A stretch of DNA of 64,000 nucleotides from Porticoccus sp002390525. Lineage in GTDB: Bacteria > Pseudomonadota > Gammaproteobacteria > Pseudomonadales > Porticoccaceae. The DNA lies in contig OX044352.1 in NCBI GenBank assembly GCA_943846655.1, forward strand, positions 1,054,001-1,118,000, in the 5' to 3' direction. Of the stretch, positions 42,922 to 53,091 are shown piece after piece (the stretch's first letter is position 1; every line of letters begins with the position of its first letter). A model generated the notes under the pieces. That model worked only from the letters and a program-made list of their open reading frames with translations. It was not told the origin of the DNA and made no database searches. The position numbers and the translations under genes were made by a program.

Positions 42922-45900
42922 TTAATTAACGAAACACCTAGCATTACGAAACATTCTTAACCATGGCCCATCTTCACCCCATTCTTTAGGATGCCATGAG
43001 TTAGTCACAGAGCGAAAAACTCTCTCAGGGTGAGGCATCATGATACTGGCTCTTCCATCAAGACTTGTAACACCTGTAATTCCTGATTTTGACCCATTAG
43101 GATTAAAGGGGTATTTCTCAGTTGCTATCATAGAGTTGTCTACAAATCGAAGAGATATTCCACCTGAAGAGATGATTTGATTTAATTGACTATCACCATC
43201 AAATTCCACTCTGCCTTCGCCATGAGAAACTGCTACAGGTATCACTGATTCCTCCATACCAGTTAAAAAAATGGAGGGACTTTTTTCTATTTTGACTAAT
43301 GAAAATCTTGCTTCGAACTCCTCTGAACTATTTCTGACAAATTTAGGCCAATTTTCTGCACCGGGAATTAGAGATTTAAGGTTAGCTAGCATCTGGCAGC
43401 CGTTACAAATACCAAGAGAAAACACATCTTTTTGGTGAAAGAAGTTTTGAAAAATATCCTTAAGTTGTGAATTAAATAATATAGATTTTGCCCATCCCTC
43501 TCCTGCGCCCAAAACGTCACCATATGAGAATCCCCCGCATGCAACAAGCCCTTTAAAGGACTTTAAATCTAATCTTCCATTAACAAGATCGCTCATGTGT
43601 ATATCCACAGAATCAAATTCTGCTCGATCAAAAGCAGCAGCCATTTCAATATGACCATTCACTCCTTGATCTCGAAGTATTGCAACTCGCGGCTTTATAT
43701 TTTGATTAATAAATGGAGCCACTATATTTTGATTTATATCAAAACTAATTTTTGTTTGAAGCCCGGGATTATCTGATAATAGTTCATCATGCTCTTGTTT
43801 TGCACAATTAGAGTTACCTCTTCTTGCTTGAATCTGATAGCTTGTTTCGCTCCAATCTTTTTTAAGCTCAAACAATTTTTTACTATAAATAATTTCTGTT
43901 TTATTAGTTATTTTTATCCACTGCTCATCATTTAATTCCCCAATTTTAGTCGTGGGTATATTAATCTTAGAAAAACAACTTTTAATATAAGTAATTTCTT
44001 GCTCAGGAACCTGAATAACAGCACCTAGCTCTTCATTAAAGAGGACCTCTAAAACTTTATTTTCGGATTCATCTAAAGTTATATCTATTCCAGTATGCCC
44101 AGCGAAAGCCATCTCAATCAAGGTAGTAAATAGACCACCATCTGAACGATCGTGATAAGAGAGAAGCATATCAGCTCTATTTAGATCTTGGATAACTCTA
44201 AAGAAATTCTTAAGTAAAATAGCGTCATCTATATCTGGAGGATTTTCACCTATAGAATTATAAGTTTGAGCGAGAATAGAACCCCCCATACGATTTTTAT
44301 TTTGACCTAAGTCAATATATAAAAGTGAAGTGTTTTCAACATCCACAATTATTTGCGGAGTAAGAGTTCTTCTAACGTCATTTACAGGTGAAAATGCAGT
44401 AATTATTAGTGATAATGGCGATATAACAGATTTTTGGTCATCAGCCTCTTTCCAAGAGGTTTTCATGGACATAGAATCCTTACCTACTGGGATAGCTATA
44501 CCTAGTTTAGGACAGAAGTCTAAGCCTACGGCTTCAACAGCACGATAAAGTTTTTCATCCTCACCTTCATGACCAGAAGCAGACATCCAATTTGCCGATA
44601 ACTTAATGTCAGAAATATTTTTTATATCACAGCCCATAATATTTGTAATTGCTTCACCAACCGCCATTCTTGCCGATGCAGCTGCATCTAATAATGCTAA
44701 TGGAGGTCTTTCGCCCATAGCCATAGCTTCCCCCGCAAACGTGTCATAGCTTGATACAGTGACGCCACAGTCTGCAACTGGCACTTGCCATGGGCCAACC
44801 ATCTGATCTCTTGCAACCATTCCTGTGACACTCCGGTCACTAATTGTTATCAAGAAACTTTTACTAGCCACAGCGGGATGTTTTATAACACGATCAATAG
44901 CTTTAGTGATCGTAATTTTGGATAAATCAAATAGTTTGGGAGTATGTTTTTTTGTTTGAACATTTTTGTGTATTTTAGGTGGTTTACCAAAAAGAACAGA
45001 CATTGGCAGATCTATAGGGTTTAGGTTATATTTTTTATCAGAAAGGACTATTTGTTTTTTTTCTAGCGATTCACCAACAATTGCATATGGGCACATTTCT
45101 CGTTGGCAGATTTCTTCGAAAGTATTAAGATTACATGGGTCTACAGCCATAACATATCGCTCTTGAGCCTCATTACACCATATTGCTAGAGGAGACATGC
45201 TTGCATCATCACTTGGTATATCCCTTAATTCGAACTTGCCGCCACAACCTCCATCTTTAACTAGTTCAGGAAAAGCGTTAGATAAACCGCCTGCACCAAC
45301 ATCATGAATAAATGCAATTGGATTTAGATCATCTAGCTGCCAGCATTGGTCAATCACCTCCTGACATCGACGTTCCATCTCAGGATTTTGCCTTTGCACA
45401 GATGCAAAATCTAGATCCTCGTCGCTTGAGCCAGTCTCCATAGATGAAGCGGCCCCTCCACCTAGGCCGATAAGCATTGCAGAACCACCTATAACGATAA
45501 GTTTACAACCAGGCTTAAAGGCAAACTGTTTAATATCTTTGGTTCGAATATTTCCATATCCTCCAGCTATCATTATAGGTTTATGATAACCTCGCCTCTC
45601 TCCTAAATAATCCGCCTCGAAAGTTCGAAAGTAACCGCATATATTGGGTCTTCCAAATTCGTTATTAAAGGCTGCTCCACCTAATGGCCCATCAATCATT
45701 ATTTCTAAAGGTGATGCAATACGATTAGGTTTTCCATACATCTGCTCCCAGGGTTGAAGAAAACAAGGGATATTTAGGTTAGAGACAGTAAAACCAGTTA
45801 ATCCAGCTTTTGGCTTTGAGCCTCTGCCGACTGCACCCTCATCACGAATTTCTCCTCCAGAACCAGTACCAGCACCTGAAAAAGGTGATATAGCGGTTGG

Positions 45901-46788
45901 ATGATTATGGGTCTCAACTTTTATTAATATGTTAATAGGCTCTACTTTAGATGCATATATTTTAGTTTTAGGGTCTGGATAAAATCTTCCGGCAGTATTT
46001 CCCATTATTACTGCTGCATTATCATCATAGGCAGATAAAACACCTTTTTTTGATTGTTTGTATGTATTTTTTATCATCTCAAAAAGTGATTTATCTTTCT
46101 TTTTTCCGTCAATTGTCCATCTAGAATTAAATATTTTATGGCGACAGTGTTCAGAATTAGCTTGAGCAAACATCATTAACTCAACATCAGTAGGATCTCT
46201 TTTTAGTTTTTTGAAACTAGAAACTAAATAATTAATTTCATCATCAGCTAAAGCTAGGCCGAGGCTTGAATTAGCCTTTTTTAATGCAGCTATTCCACTC
46301 GATAGAATTGGAATTTTACTCATCATTGACTCATTCTGGTCTTCGAATAAAAGCTCAGCATCATCGATTTCAAGAAAAACTTTTTCTGTCATACGATCCG
46401 CGATAACCGGATATAAAGATTTATTTATTGCTTGACTAGCTTTCCCCCATAGGTAAAAAGTAATACCCCTTTCTATCCTTCTGACTGAAAGTAAGCCTGT
46501 ATTACGTGCTATATCTGTGGCTTTTGTTGACCATGCCGAGATAGTTCCAGGCCTTGGTGCTACTATATACATTGATCCTTTGGGTTTAACAGAGTTTGGC
46601 TTTAGCCCATAAGACAATAAAGAGTTAAGAGTTTCATGCTCAGTTCTTGTAAGCTTTTTGTTAACTTTTACAAAATGAATATATTGAGCACAGATATTAG
46701 TTATAAGTGGCTCTATTTTTTGAATAGATTCGAGTATTTTTTTATTTCGAAATTCAGAAAAAGGTGGTGATCCCTGGAAAATAAGCAT
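42922..46788 (-). CDS. purL: Phosphoribosylformylglycinamidine synthase
   Basis: Large single-chain enzyme (1288 residues) of purine synthesis converting FGAR to FGAM with glutamine. Its length is that of the gammaproteobacterial fused form: N-terminal PurS-like region, two ATP-binding halves (KVETHNHPTAISPFSGAGTGSGGEIRDEGAVG is typical) and a C-terminal glutaminase with the catalytic cysteine in GICNGCQML and HPERVFR. tadA, guaA and guaB follow upstream on the same strand. Confidence 0.97.
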   Translation of the reverse strand: MLIFQGSPPFSEFRNKKILESIQKIEPLITNICAQYIHFVKVNKKLTRTEHETLNSLLSYGLKPNSVKPKGSMYIVAPRPGTISAWSTKATDIARNTGLLSVRRIERGITFYLWGKASQAINKSLYPVIADRMTEKVFLEIDDAELLFEDQNESMMSKIPILSSGIAALKKANSSLGLALADDEINYLVSSFKKLKRDPTDVELMMFAQANSEHCRHKIFNSRWTIDGKKKDKSLFEMIKNTYKQSKKGVLSAYDDNAAVIMGNTAGRFYPDPKTKIYASKVEPINILIKVETHNHPTAISPFSGAGTGSGGEIRDEGAVGRGSKPKAGLTGFTVSNLNIPCFLQPWEQMYGKPNRIASPLEIMIDGPLGGAAFNNEFGRPNICGYFRTFEADYLGERRGYHKPIMIAGGYGNIRTKDIKQFAFKPGCKLIVIGGSAMLIGLGGGAASSMETGSSDEDLDFASVQRQNPEMERRCQEVIDQCWQLDDLNPIAFIHDVGAGGLSNAFPELVKDGGCGGKFELRDIPSDDASMSPLAIWCNEAQERYVMAVDPCNLNTFEEICQREMCPYAIVGESLEKKQIVLSDKKYNLNPIDLPMSVLFGKPPKIHKNVQTKKHTPKLFDLSKITITKAIDRVIKHPAVASKSFLITISDRSVTGMVARDQMVGPWQVPVADCGVTVSSYDTFAGEAMAMGERPPLALLDAAASARMAVGEAITNIMGCDIKNISDIKLSANWMSASGHEGEDEKLYRAVEAVGLDFCPKLGIAIPVGKDSMSMKTSWKEADDQKSVISPLSLIITAFSPVNDVRRTLTPQIIVDVENTSLLYIDLGQNKNRMGGSILAQTYNSIGENPPDIDDAILLKNFFRVIQDLNRADMLLSYHDRSDGGLFTTLIEMAFAGHTGIDITLDESENKVLEVLFNEELGAVIQVPEQEITYIKSCFSKINIPTTKIGELNDEQWIKITNKTEIIYSKKLFELKKDWSETSYQIQARRGNSNCAKQEHDELLSDNPGLQTKISFDINQNIVAPFINQNIKPRVAILRDQGVNGHIEMAAAFDRAEFDSVDIHMSDLVNGRLDLKSFKGLVACGGFSYGDVLGAGEGWAKSILFNSQLKDIFQNFFHQKDVFSLGICNGCQMLANLKSLIPGAENWPKFVRNSSEEFEARFSLVKIEKSPSIFLTGMEESVIPVAVSHGEGRVEFDGDSQLNQIISSGGISLRFVDNSMIATEKYPFNPNGSKSGITGVTSLDGRASIMMPHPERVFRSVTNSWHPKEWGEDGPWLRMFRNARCFVN

Positions 46789-46912
46789 TATCTTTGAGTC
46801 TCAAAAGCCAGCAATAATTACCGGTTATTTAATTTCGTGAAAAATTAGCGATTCGTTTAAACATTGCATATAAATTTTATTAAATCATATGCTAAAAAAA
46901 TTACCTATATTG

Positions 46913-47389
46913 TTAGCGAGGGCCTCTCTTCATTTTAAAAAAATCAATTATTAATTTTTTGGCCTCTTCTGCCATGACCCCTCCTTTTACCTGTAGCTTA
47001 TGATTATAGTGGAACATCTCAGGTATCTTTAAACAGCTGACTACAGCACCAGCTTTCGGCTCTGTTGCACCGAAAACTAGTCTTGATATTCGTGCATGGA
47101 TCATTGCCCCTATGCACATAGTGCATGGTTCAATTGTAGTATATAGAGTAGTATCTGGTAAGCGGTAATTTTTAGTAAGTTGCCCTGCTTTTCTTAATGC
47201 TAAAATTTCTGCGTGGGCTGTTGGGTCGCAGGTTGTTATAGGCATATTAAAGGCACTGCTTATTAATTTTTGATTTTTTACTATTACAGCCCCAATGGGT
47301 ACCTCCCCATTATCTAGTGATTTTTTTGCAAGAGCTAATGCTTCTTTCATCCAAAATAAATCTTTATCTGCCTTATCAATGTTTTTCAT
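46913..47389 (-). CDS. tadA: tRNA-specific adenosine deaminase
   Basis: Makes inosine at the wobble position of tRNA-Arg(ACG). The 158 residues carry the zinc motifs HAEILAL (with the catalytic Glu) and PCTMCIGAMIHARI, and the family's GEVPIGAVIVKN. Length is normal. Confidence 0.95.
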   Translation of the reverse strand: MKNIDKADKDLFWMKEALALAKKSLDNGEVPIGAVIVKNQKLISSAFNMPITTCDPTAHAEILALRKAGQLTKNYRLPDTTLYTTIEPCTMCIGAMIHARISRLVFGATEPKAGAVVSCLKIPEMFHYNHKLQVKGGVMAEEAKKLIIDFFKMKRGPR

Positions 47390-47451
47390 ACTTCCTACCT
47401 AAATGAACCTTAATTAATCATATTGATTAATGATTAAAAAATTAATAAGTA

Positions 47452-48456
47452 TTATTTATCAACAATCATATCAATAAGCGCTTTAATTCTGTTTTCTGAC
47501 TTATTGCGGTTTGATATAAATTTTGTATGTTCAATGAAGTCTGCCTCTGGGCTTAGCTCTATACCCCACAGGCCTGATATTTGGTTTGGAAGAATAGAAT
47601 ATCGAACATCTACTATAAGATTTTTATTTGTTGGTGAGATTGCTAGGTAGTTATGACTAAACCAAGCAAATCGTTTAATATCTTTTGCTTGTTGTGATTC
47701 TGGATTTAACCAAAGAAAGTCTTTTGTTAGGTCTAATTTGGGTATGCTGTCACCCTCAATAATTTTTATTGTTGGGAAAATTCTTATACCATCAGTATAA
47801 AAAATACCCTTGTTTTCATATATAACCTTCCATAAAAATAAGTTTGCAAAGGTTGGTTTTGCGTTGATAGTAGTGATTTTATGCCCTCTTTTTTCAGCTA
47901 AGTTGTTGCCTATATTTAGTGCCTTTTCATGTAAAATTACGCCTAATAACAGATAAGACAGAGCCCAAACTACAGCAAGTCTCGAGAAATATAATTTTTT
48001 TAGGTATAAGCCTAAAATAACAAATATTATTAACGGGATAGTAAAAAAAGGGTCAATAATGGATATATTGTTCCAACTTATTCGCTCATAACTAAAAGGC
48101 CAAAAAAGTAGAGTTCCGTAGCTAGTGCATGCATCTAAGAGGCCGTGTGTTCCGTATCCTATTGTTGAAAAAAACCAAACTTCTTTAAAAGAAATATACG
48201 TTCGAATTCTAGAAAAACAATAAAAAAATGATGCACATATTATTCCCCCAATGGGTATAAAAATAAGGGAGTGTGTGAACTGCCGGTGAAACTCTAAAAA
48301 TAGAAGTGGATCTTGTTCTGATCTTATAAAAATATCAATATCTGGTGCGACGCCGGATAAAAAACCTATAACACTAATAAGCACAAGTGACTTTTTATTA
48401 TGAGTGCATGATTGCGAGAAAGAGGATCCAACTATACCTTGGCTTATAGGATCCAT
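47452..48456 (-). CDS. YdjM-like membrane protein (putative metal-dependent hydrolase)
   Basis: Inner-membrane protein with about five hydrophobic segments in the first 180 residues of 334, and histidine/aspartate motifs of the YdjM (DUF457) family: MDPISQGIVGSSFSQ, GVAPDIDIF and EFHRQFTHSLIF. The C-terminal third is soluble. The start overlaps the symporter stop (TAATG). The family is called a hydrolase from its metal-binding residues, but no reaction has been shown. Confidence 0.8.
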   Translation of the reverse strand: MDPISQGIVGSSFSQSCTHNKKSLVLISVIGFLSGVAPDIDIFIRSEQDPLLFLEFHRQFTHSLIFIPIGGIICASFFYCFSRIRTYISFKEVWFFSTIGYGTHGLLDACTSYGTLLFWPFSYERISWNNISIIDPFFTIPLIIFVILGLYLKKLYFSRLAVVWALSYLLLGVILHEKALNIGNNLAEKRGHKITTINAKPTFANLFLWKVIYENKGIFYTDGIRIFPTIKIIEGDSIPKLDLTKDFLWLNPESQQAKDIKRFAWFSHNYLAISPTNKNLIVDVRYSILPNQISGLWGIELSPEADFIEHTKFISNRNKSENRIKALIDMIVDK

Positions 48457-49766
48457 TAACTGTTATTTCCGTTCTGTGAGATGCTAACATTGGTTTCTTC
48501 ACCTGAAAGCCTTGCAATTATTGTAGCGCAGACGATATCACCCCATATATTAATGCTCGTACGAAACATATCTAGAATCCGATCAAAAACCATTAATACA
48601 CCTATAGCCTCAACTGGAAGACCGATGCTACCTAGAATAATAGCAATTGCTACCAATGATGCGGATGGCACACCTGCTATACCAATAGATGTGAGTAGAG
48701 CAACAACGACAATGGTAAACTGAACACCCATACTAAGTTCTAGTCCGTATGCTTGAGCAAGAAACATCGCCGCAGCACACTCATAGAGGGCTGTCCCATT
48801 CATGTTAACCGTTGCTCCAAGTGGAAGCACAAAGCTTGATATTTTGTTAGATACCCCTATATTTTTTTCTAAAACTTTCATAGAAACAGGCAATGTTGCA
48901 GAGGATGATGCAGTGGAAAAAGCTGTTAGCATCGCTGAGGACGCCGCTTTAATTGTAGTAACTGGATTTATTCTTGCAATGTATCTCAGCATGAGAGGCA
49001 AGATCACTATTGCATGGATTATTAGTGCAGCAACAACTGTTATCGAGAATACTGCAAGGGGCTTAACTGCATCGAAACCAGTTTTAACTATGACCCCTGC
49101 AACAAGACCAAAAACTCCAATTGGTGCAAATCTCATGATCAGTTCAGTAATACCCATCATTACACGAAATACTGCATCCCAAAAATTAAAAAATGATCCT
49201 TTTAATTGGGCTGGAAGTTTAGTCATGAAGTAACCAAAAAGAATCGAGAAAAATATCAACCCAAGCATTTGCCCGTCAGCGGCAGCCTTTATTATATTTG
49301 GGGGAATCATTCGTATGAAGATGTTTGCTACATCAGAAACACCCCTGCTATTGATATTTTCTGACAGTGCATCAGTTTCGTGGCTATTCAATGAAAGTAA
49401 CTTTCCAGCCGGCTCGTTATCAACATAACCTGGAGCTATCAGGTTAATAAGACAAAGACCGATAAATATTGCGAATATTGTAGTCACAGCATAAAAAATT
49501 ATAGTTCTCGCGCCAATTAACCTTAAATTGACTGCATCACCTATTCCAGCTATCCCAACAATAATTGAAGATACAATTAAAGGCACGATGATCATTTTAA
49601 GCGCATTAAGAAAAAGAGTTCCAATATATTCAAATATTGAGAGATATGTCATACCCAAAAATTTAGCAGTTACACCGTCTAATGAGTTATATCTGACAAA
49701 CGATCCAGCAAATGCTGCTAGAAGAATGGCGATCAGGATCTGCCAGTGCAGAGAAAGCTTTTTCAT
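48456..49766 (-). CDS. Dicarboxylate/amino acid:cation symporter (DAACS family)
   Basis: Sodium- or proton-coupled uptake of dicarboxylates or acidic amino acids. The 436 residues show the reentrant-loop motif SSSATLPVS and the second motif NMNGTALYECAAAMFLAQ, with eight membrane segments. The family's usual NMDGT reads NMNGT here, so one cation-site aspartate is replaced by asparagine, as I recall for some marine relatives. It is 9 bases after guaA and coupled to the YdjM-like gene. Confidence 0.9.
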   Translation of the reverse strand: MKKLSLHWQILIAILLAAFAGSFVRYNSLDGVTAKFLGMTYLSIFEYIGTLFLNALKMIIVPLIVSSIIVGIAGIGDAVNLRLIGARTIIFYAVTTIFAIFIGLCLINLIAPGYVDNEPAGKLLSLNSHETDALSENINSRGVSDVANIFIRMIPPNIIKAAADGQMLGLIFFSILFGYFMTKLPAQLKGSFFNFWDAVFRVMMGITELIMRFAPIGVFGLVAGVIVKTGFDAVKPLAVFSITVVAALIIHAIVILPLMLRYIARINPVTTIKAASSAMLTAFSTASSSATLPVSMKVLEKNIGVSNKISSFVLPLGATVNMNGTALYECAAAMFLAQAYGLELSMGVQFTIVVVALLTSIGIAGVPSASLVAIAIILGSIGLPVEAIGVLMVFDRILDMFRTSINIWGDIVCATIIARLSGEETNVSISQNGNNS

Positions 49767-49775
49767 CTGATGTTA

Positions 49776-51350
49776 TTACTCCCACTCAATTGTAGCTGGA
49801 GGTTTACTAGAAATATCATAAGAAACTCTTGATATACCATTGATTTCATTGATTATTCTATTTGAAACTTTTTCCAATAAATCATATGGGAGGTGTGCCC
49901 ATCTTGCCGTCATAAAATCGATTGTTTCTACTGCCCTTAAAGATACTACGTATTCATAACGACGGGCATCGCCAACTACACCAACGGATTTAACTGGGAG
50001 AAAAACAACAAAGGCCTGGCTTGTCTTTTCATACCAACCAGTGTTTTTAAGTTCTTCAATAAAAATAGCATCAGCGTCCCTAAGAAGCTCCGCATATTCT
50101 TTTTTTACCTCACCTAGAATTCTTACACCTAATCCAGGACCAGGAAACGGGTGTCTATTTACCATTTCATTTGGCAAACCTAACTCAGTACCTATTTTTC
50201 TAACCTCATCTTTAAAAAGATCTCTTAATGGTTCAACTAAGTTCAACTGCATGGTCTTTGGAAGACCGCCAACATTATGGTGAGATTTTATTATATGTGC
50301 TTTACCAGTTTTAGATGCTGCTGACTCAATAACATCAGGATATATAGTCCCTTGAGCCAACCACTTAACATTTTTTATCTTAAGCGCCTCTTTTTCAAAG
50401 ACATCAATAAATGCTTTACCAATAATCTTACGCTTAGCTTCAGGATCTTTTATTCCAATGAGCCTGTCTAAAAATAGGTCCTCTGAATCTGCTCGAATAA
50501 CGTTAATACCCATATTTTTTGAGAACATTGCCATTACCTGGTCGCCCTCTTTTTTTCTTAAAAGACCATTATCAACAAATACACAGTGCAGTTGACTTCC
50601 TATAGCTTTATTAAGCAATGCTGCTACAACAGATGAGTCTACACCACCGGATAATGCTAATAAAACATTATCTTTTCCAACCTGTCCTCTAATGCGTTCA
50701 ATTAAATTTTTAGTTATCAGGGAAGGCACCCAGCTTTTTTTGCACCCGCAAACATCTATCACAAACCTTTCAAGTATTTCTTTGCCTTGTTCAGTGTGCG
50801 TTACCTCAGGATGAAACTGAAGACCATAAAAATTCTTTTTCTGGTTAAAAATACCAGCTATTGGGCAGGATTCACTTGAAGCCATTAGTTCGAAGTTGGG
50901 TGGGACTGAAGCAACTCTATCACCATGACTCATCCAAACCTCTAGTCCGCCATTAACTTGCTCATCTCTTTGATTTGCTAGACCATCAAGGAGCACACTG
51001 TGATTATGTGATTGAATTTTTGCATATCCAAATTCTTGAATAGCTGATGTTTCGACTGAACCTCCAAGCTGTTCGGCCATTATCTGCATCCCATAACAAA
51101 TACCTAAAATCGGTATTCCAAGATCAAACAAACCAATTGACGCGCTGGGGGCCTCAATTCCTGTCACAGATTCTGGGCCACCGGATAAAATTATACCACT
51201 AGGGTTATATTCGATGATTTCATTACTTTTCATATCGAAAGCATGAACTTCAGAGTAAACACCTGCTTCCCTAACGCGCCTAGCTATAAGCTGTGTATAC
51301 TGCGATCCAAAATCAAGGATTAGGATTTTTTTTGATTTTATATTTGACAT
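49776..51350 (-). CDS. guaA: GMP synthase (glutamine-hydrolysing)
   Basis: Converts XMP to GMP. The 524 residues have the class I glutaminase N-terminal half (GICYGMQIM with the catalytic Cys, HPEVTHTEQG) and the ATP pyrophosphatase half (LALSGGVDSSVVAALL), with the C-terminal dimer domain ending PPATIEWE. It follows guaB, with a terminator-like hairpin in between. Confidence 0.98.
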   Translation of the reverse strand: MSNIKSKKILILDFGSQYTQLIARRVREAGVYSEVHAFDMKSNEIIEYNPSGIILSGGPESVTGIEAPSASIGLFDLGIPILGICYGMQIMAEQLGGSVETSAIQEFGYAKIQSHNHSVLLDGLANQRDEQVNGGLEVWMSHGDRVASVPPNFELMASSESCPIAGIFNQKKNFYGLQFHPEVTHTEQGKEILERFVIDVCGCKKSWVPSLITKNLIERIRGQVGKDNVLLALSGGVDSSVVAALLNKAIGSQLHCVFVDNGLLRKKEGDQVMAMFSKNMGINVIRADSEDLFLDRLIGIKDPEAKRKIIGKAFIDVFEKEALKIKNVKWLAQGTIYPDVIESAASKTGKAHIIKSHHNVGGLPKTMQLNLVEPLRDLFKDEVRKIGTELGLPNEMVNRHPFPGPGLGVRILGEVKKEYAELLRDADAIFIEELKNTGWYEKTSQAFVVFLPVKSVGVVGDARRYEYVVSLRAVETIDFMTARWAHLPYDLLEKVSNRIINEINGISRVSYDISSKPPATIEWE

Positions 51351-51376
51351 ATCTTATATGAGCGACCTTTTTTATT

Positions 51377-51404
51377 AAAAAATTAAGGCTGCCTTACGCA
51401 GCCT
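51377..51404 (-). terminator. Intrinsic terminator between guaB and guaA
   Basis: A seven-pair G-C-rich stem (51386-51392 with 51398-51404, loop cttac) followed on the minus strand by TTAATTTTTT. Likely reduces read-through from guaB into guaA. Confidence 0.7.
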
Positions 51405-51432
51405 CTTTCTTAAATCATATTTAAATATAAAA

Positions 51433-52902
51433 TTACCTACGCGGGTAGTTAGGTGCTTCTTTGCTAACAGATACATCATGAACATGACTTTCATTCATGC
51501 CTGCTGAAGTAACACGAACAAAAGTTGGCTTAGTTCTCAAGGTATCTATATCTGGACTACCGGTATAACCCATAGAGGACCTTACTCCACCCATCATTTG
51601 ATGAATTATTGATGATATTGGTCCTTTGTATGGAACTCTTCCTTCAATTCCTTCTGGAACAAGTTTTTCGGCACCACGAGCTGCATCCTGAAAATAACGA
51701 TCACTTGAACCAAGAGTTTGCATCATTGCACCCATTGACCCCATACCACGATAAGATTTGTATGTACGTCCCTCATAAAACTCTATTTCTCCCGGAGATT
51801 CCTCGGTTCCTGCAAACATAGAACCCATCATTACAGAATGAGCTCCAGCAGCTAGGGCTTTAGATATATCACCTGAAAATCGAATACCTCCATCAGCAAT
51901 CACTGGTATACATGTATCCTTAAGGGCATCTACAACATTCGTTATCGCTGTTATTTGCGGGACGCCAATACCGGTAACAATCCTGGTAGTACATATAGAT
52001 CCTGGGCCTATCCCAACTTTTACACCATCTGCTCCAGCTTTTGCTAATGCCAGCGCCGCTTCAGCAGTGGCTATATTGCCCGCTATGATATCCACCGAAG
52101 GGTATTGAGATTTTATTTTTTTTATACGATTTATAACATTCAGGGAGTGTCCATGGGCAGTATCTATGACTAAAATATCGACGCCAGCTTTGACTAGAGC
52201 AGCAACTCTATCATCAGTATCAGGACTTGTTCCAATTGAGGCCCCTACCCTGAGTCTGCCCTGATCATCTTTACAAGCATTTGGGTATTTTTCTGCTTTA
52301 TCTATATCTTTTACAGTAATTAATCCACGTAATTCAAATGATTTACTAACGACTAATATTTTTTCTATGCGATGCTTATGAAGCAAGCTTTTTATTTCAT
52401 CAGATTTAGCGCCTTCATAAACAGTAACCAATCTATCTTTTGGGGTCATAATAGTTGATACAGGTGATTTTAAGCTAGGTTCGAACCTAACATCACGGCG
52501 TGTGACTATTCCAACTAGTTCACCATTTTCTAATACAGGCACTCCAGAAATATCATATTCTGTTGTGAGATCTACTAACTCCTTAACACTAGCAGAAGAG
52601 TTTATAGATATCGGATCTTTAACCACGCCACTTTCGTATTTTTTGACAGCGCGAACTTCAAAAGCCTGATTATCGATACTCATGCTTTTATGTATAATCC
52701 CAATTCCACCATCTTGAGCTAGCGCAATAGCTAAACGAGATTCAGTAACTGTATCCATTGCTGCTGAAACAAGTGGAATATTTAGTGAGATAGAGCGTGA
52801 TAAGCGAGTTTTTAGTGAAACGTCTTTTGCGGTTATCTCAGAGTATCCGGGTACCAATAAGACGTCATCGAAGGTTAATGCTTCTCCATCTATTTTTATC
52901 AT
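51433..52902 (-). CDS. guaB: IMP dehydrogenase
   Basis: NAD-dependent oxidation of IMP to XMP, rate-limiting for guanine nucleotides. The 489 residues hold two CBS domains inserted at about 90-205 (in a TIM barrel), the catalytic cysteine in GPGSICTTRIVTGIGVPQ, and the flap region GMGSMGAM. Length is normal. Transcription starts in the guaB/xseA divergent gap. Confidence 0.98.
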   Translation of the reverse strand: MIKIDGEALTFDDVLLVPGYSEITAKDVSLKTRLSRSISLNIPLVSAAMDTVTESRLAIALAQDGGIGIIHKSMSIDNQAFEVRAVKKYESGVVKDPISINSSASVKELVDLTTEYDISGVPVLENGELVGIVTRRDVRFEPSLKSPVSTIMTPKDRLVTVYEGAKSDEIKSLLHKHRIEKILVVSKSFELRGLITVKDIDKAEKYPNACKDDQGRLRVGASIGTSPDTDDRVAALVKAGVDILVIDTAHGHSLNVINRIKKIKSQYPSVDIIAGNIATAEAALALAKAGADGVKVGIGPGSICTTRIVTGIGVPQITAITNVVDALKDTCIPVIADGGIRFSGDISKALAAGAHSVMMGSMFAGTEESPGEIEFYEGRTYKSYRGMGSMGAMMQTLGSSDRYFQDAARGAEKLVPEGIEGRVPYKGPISSIIHQMMGGVRSSMGYTGSPDIDTLRTKPTFVRVTSAGMNESHVHDVSVSKEAPNYPRR

Positions 52903-53091
52903 CTGTTCTGCTTACCTCGTTATAACAATTGCTCGCACCGTTTTTTTTATAAAAAAAAGATAGCTACTTTAGTAAGCAACCTATTATAAGCCTAACAAGT
53001 AGGAAAAACACTACTTTCCTTCACAGAATGCTTTGACTTACTTTTTAGTATTCATAGTTACTAACTTTTACATTGACTACAGTTGATAGTA

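Noticed and set aside
47413..47431. AT-only inverted repeat between tadA and the YdjM-like gene
   Set aside because: Eight-base arms of almost only A and T are expected by chance in such AT-rich DNA; no U-tract.
48802..49233. 143-residue open frame on the plus strand
   Set aside because: Antisense to the DAACS symporter, which is well supported.
52941..52958. T8-AT-A8 stretch upstream of guaB
   Set aside because: Self-complementary but simple; more likely an A-tract/UP-element-like stretch than a distinct feature, and no function can be shown.
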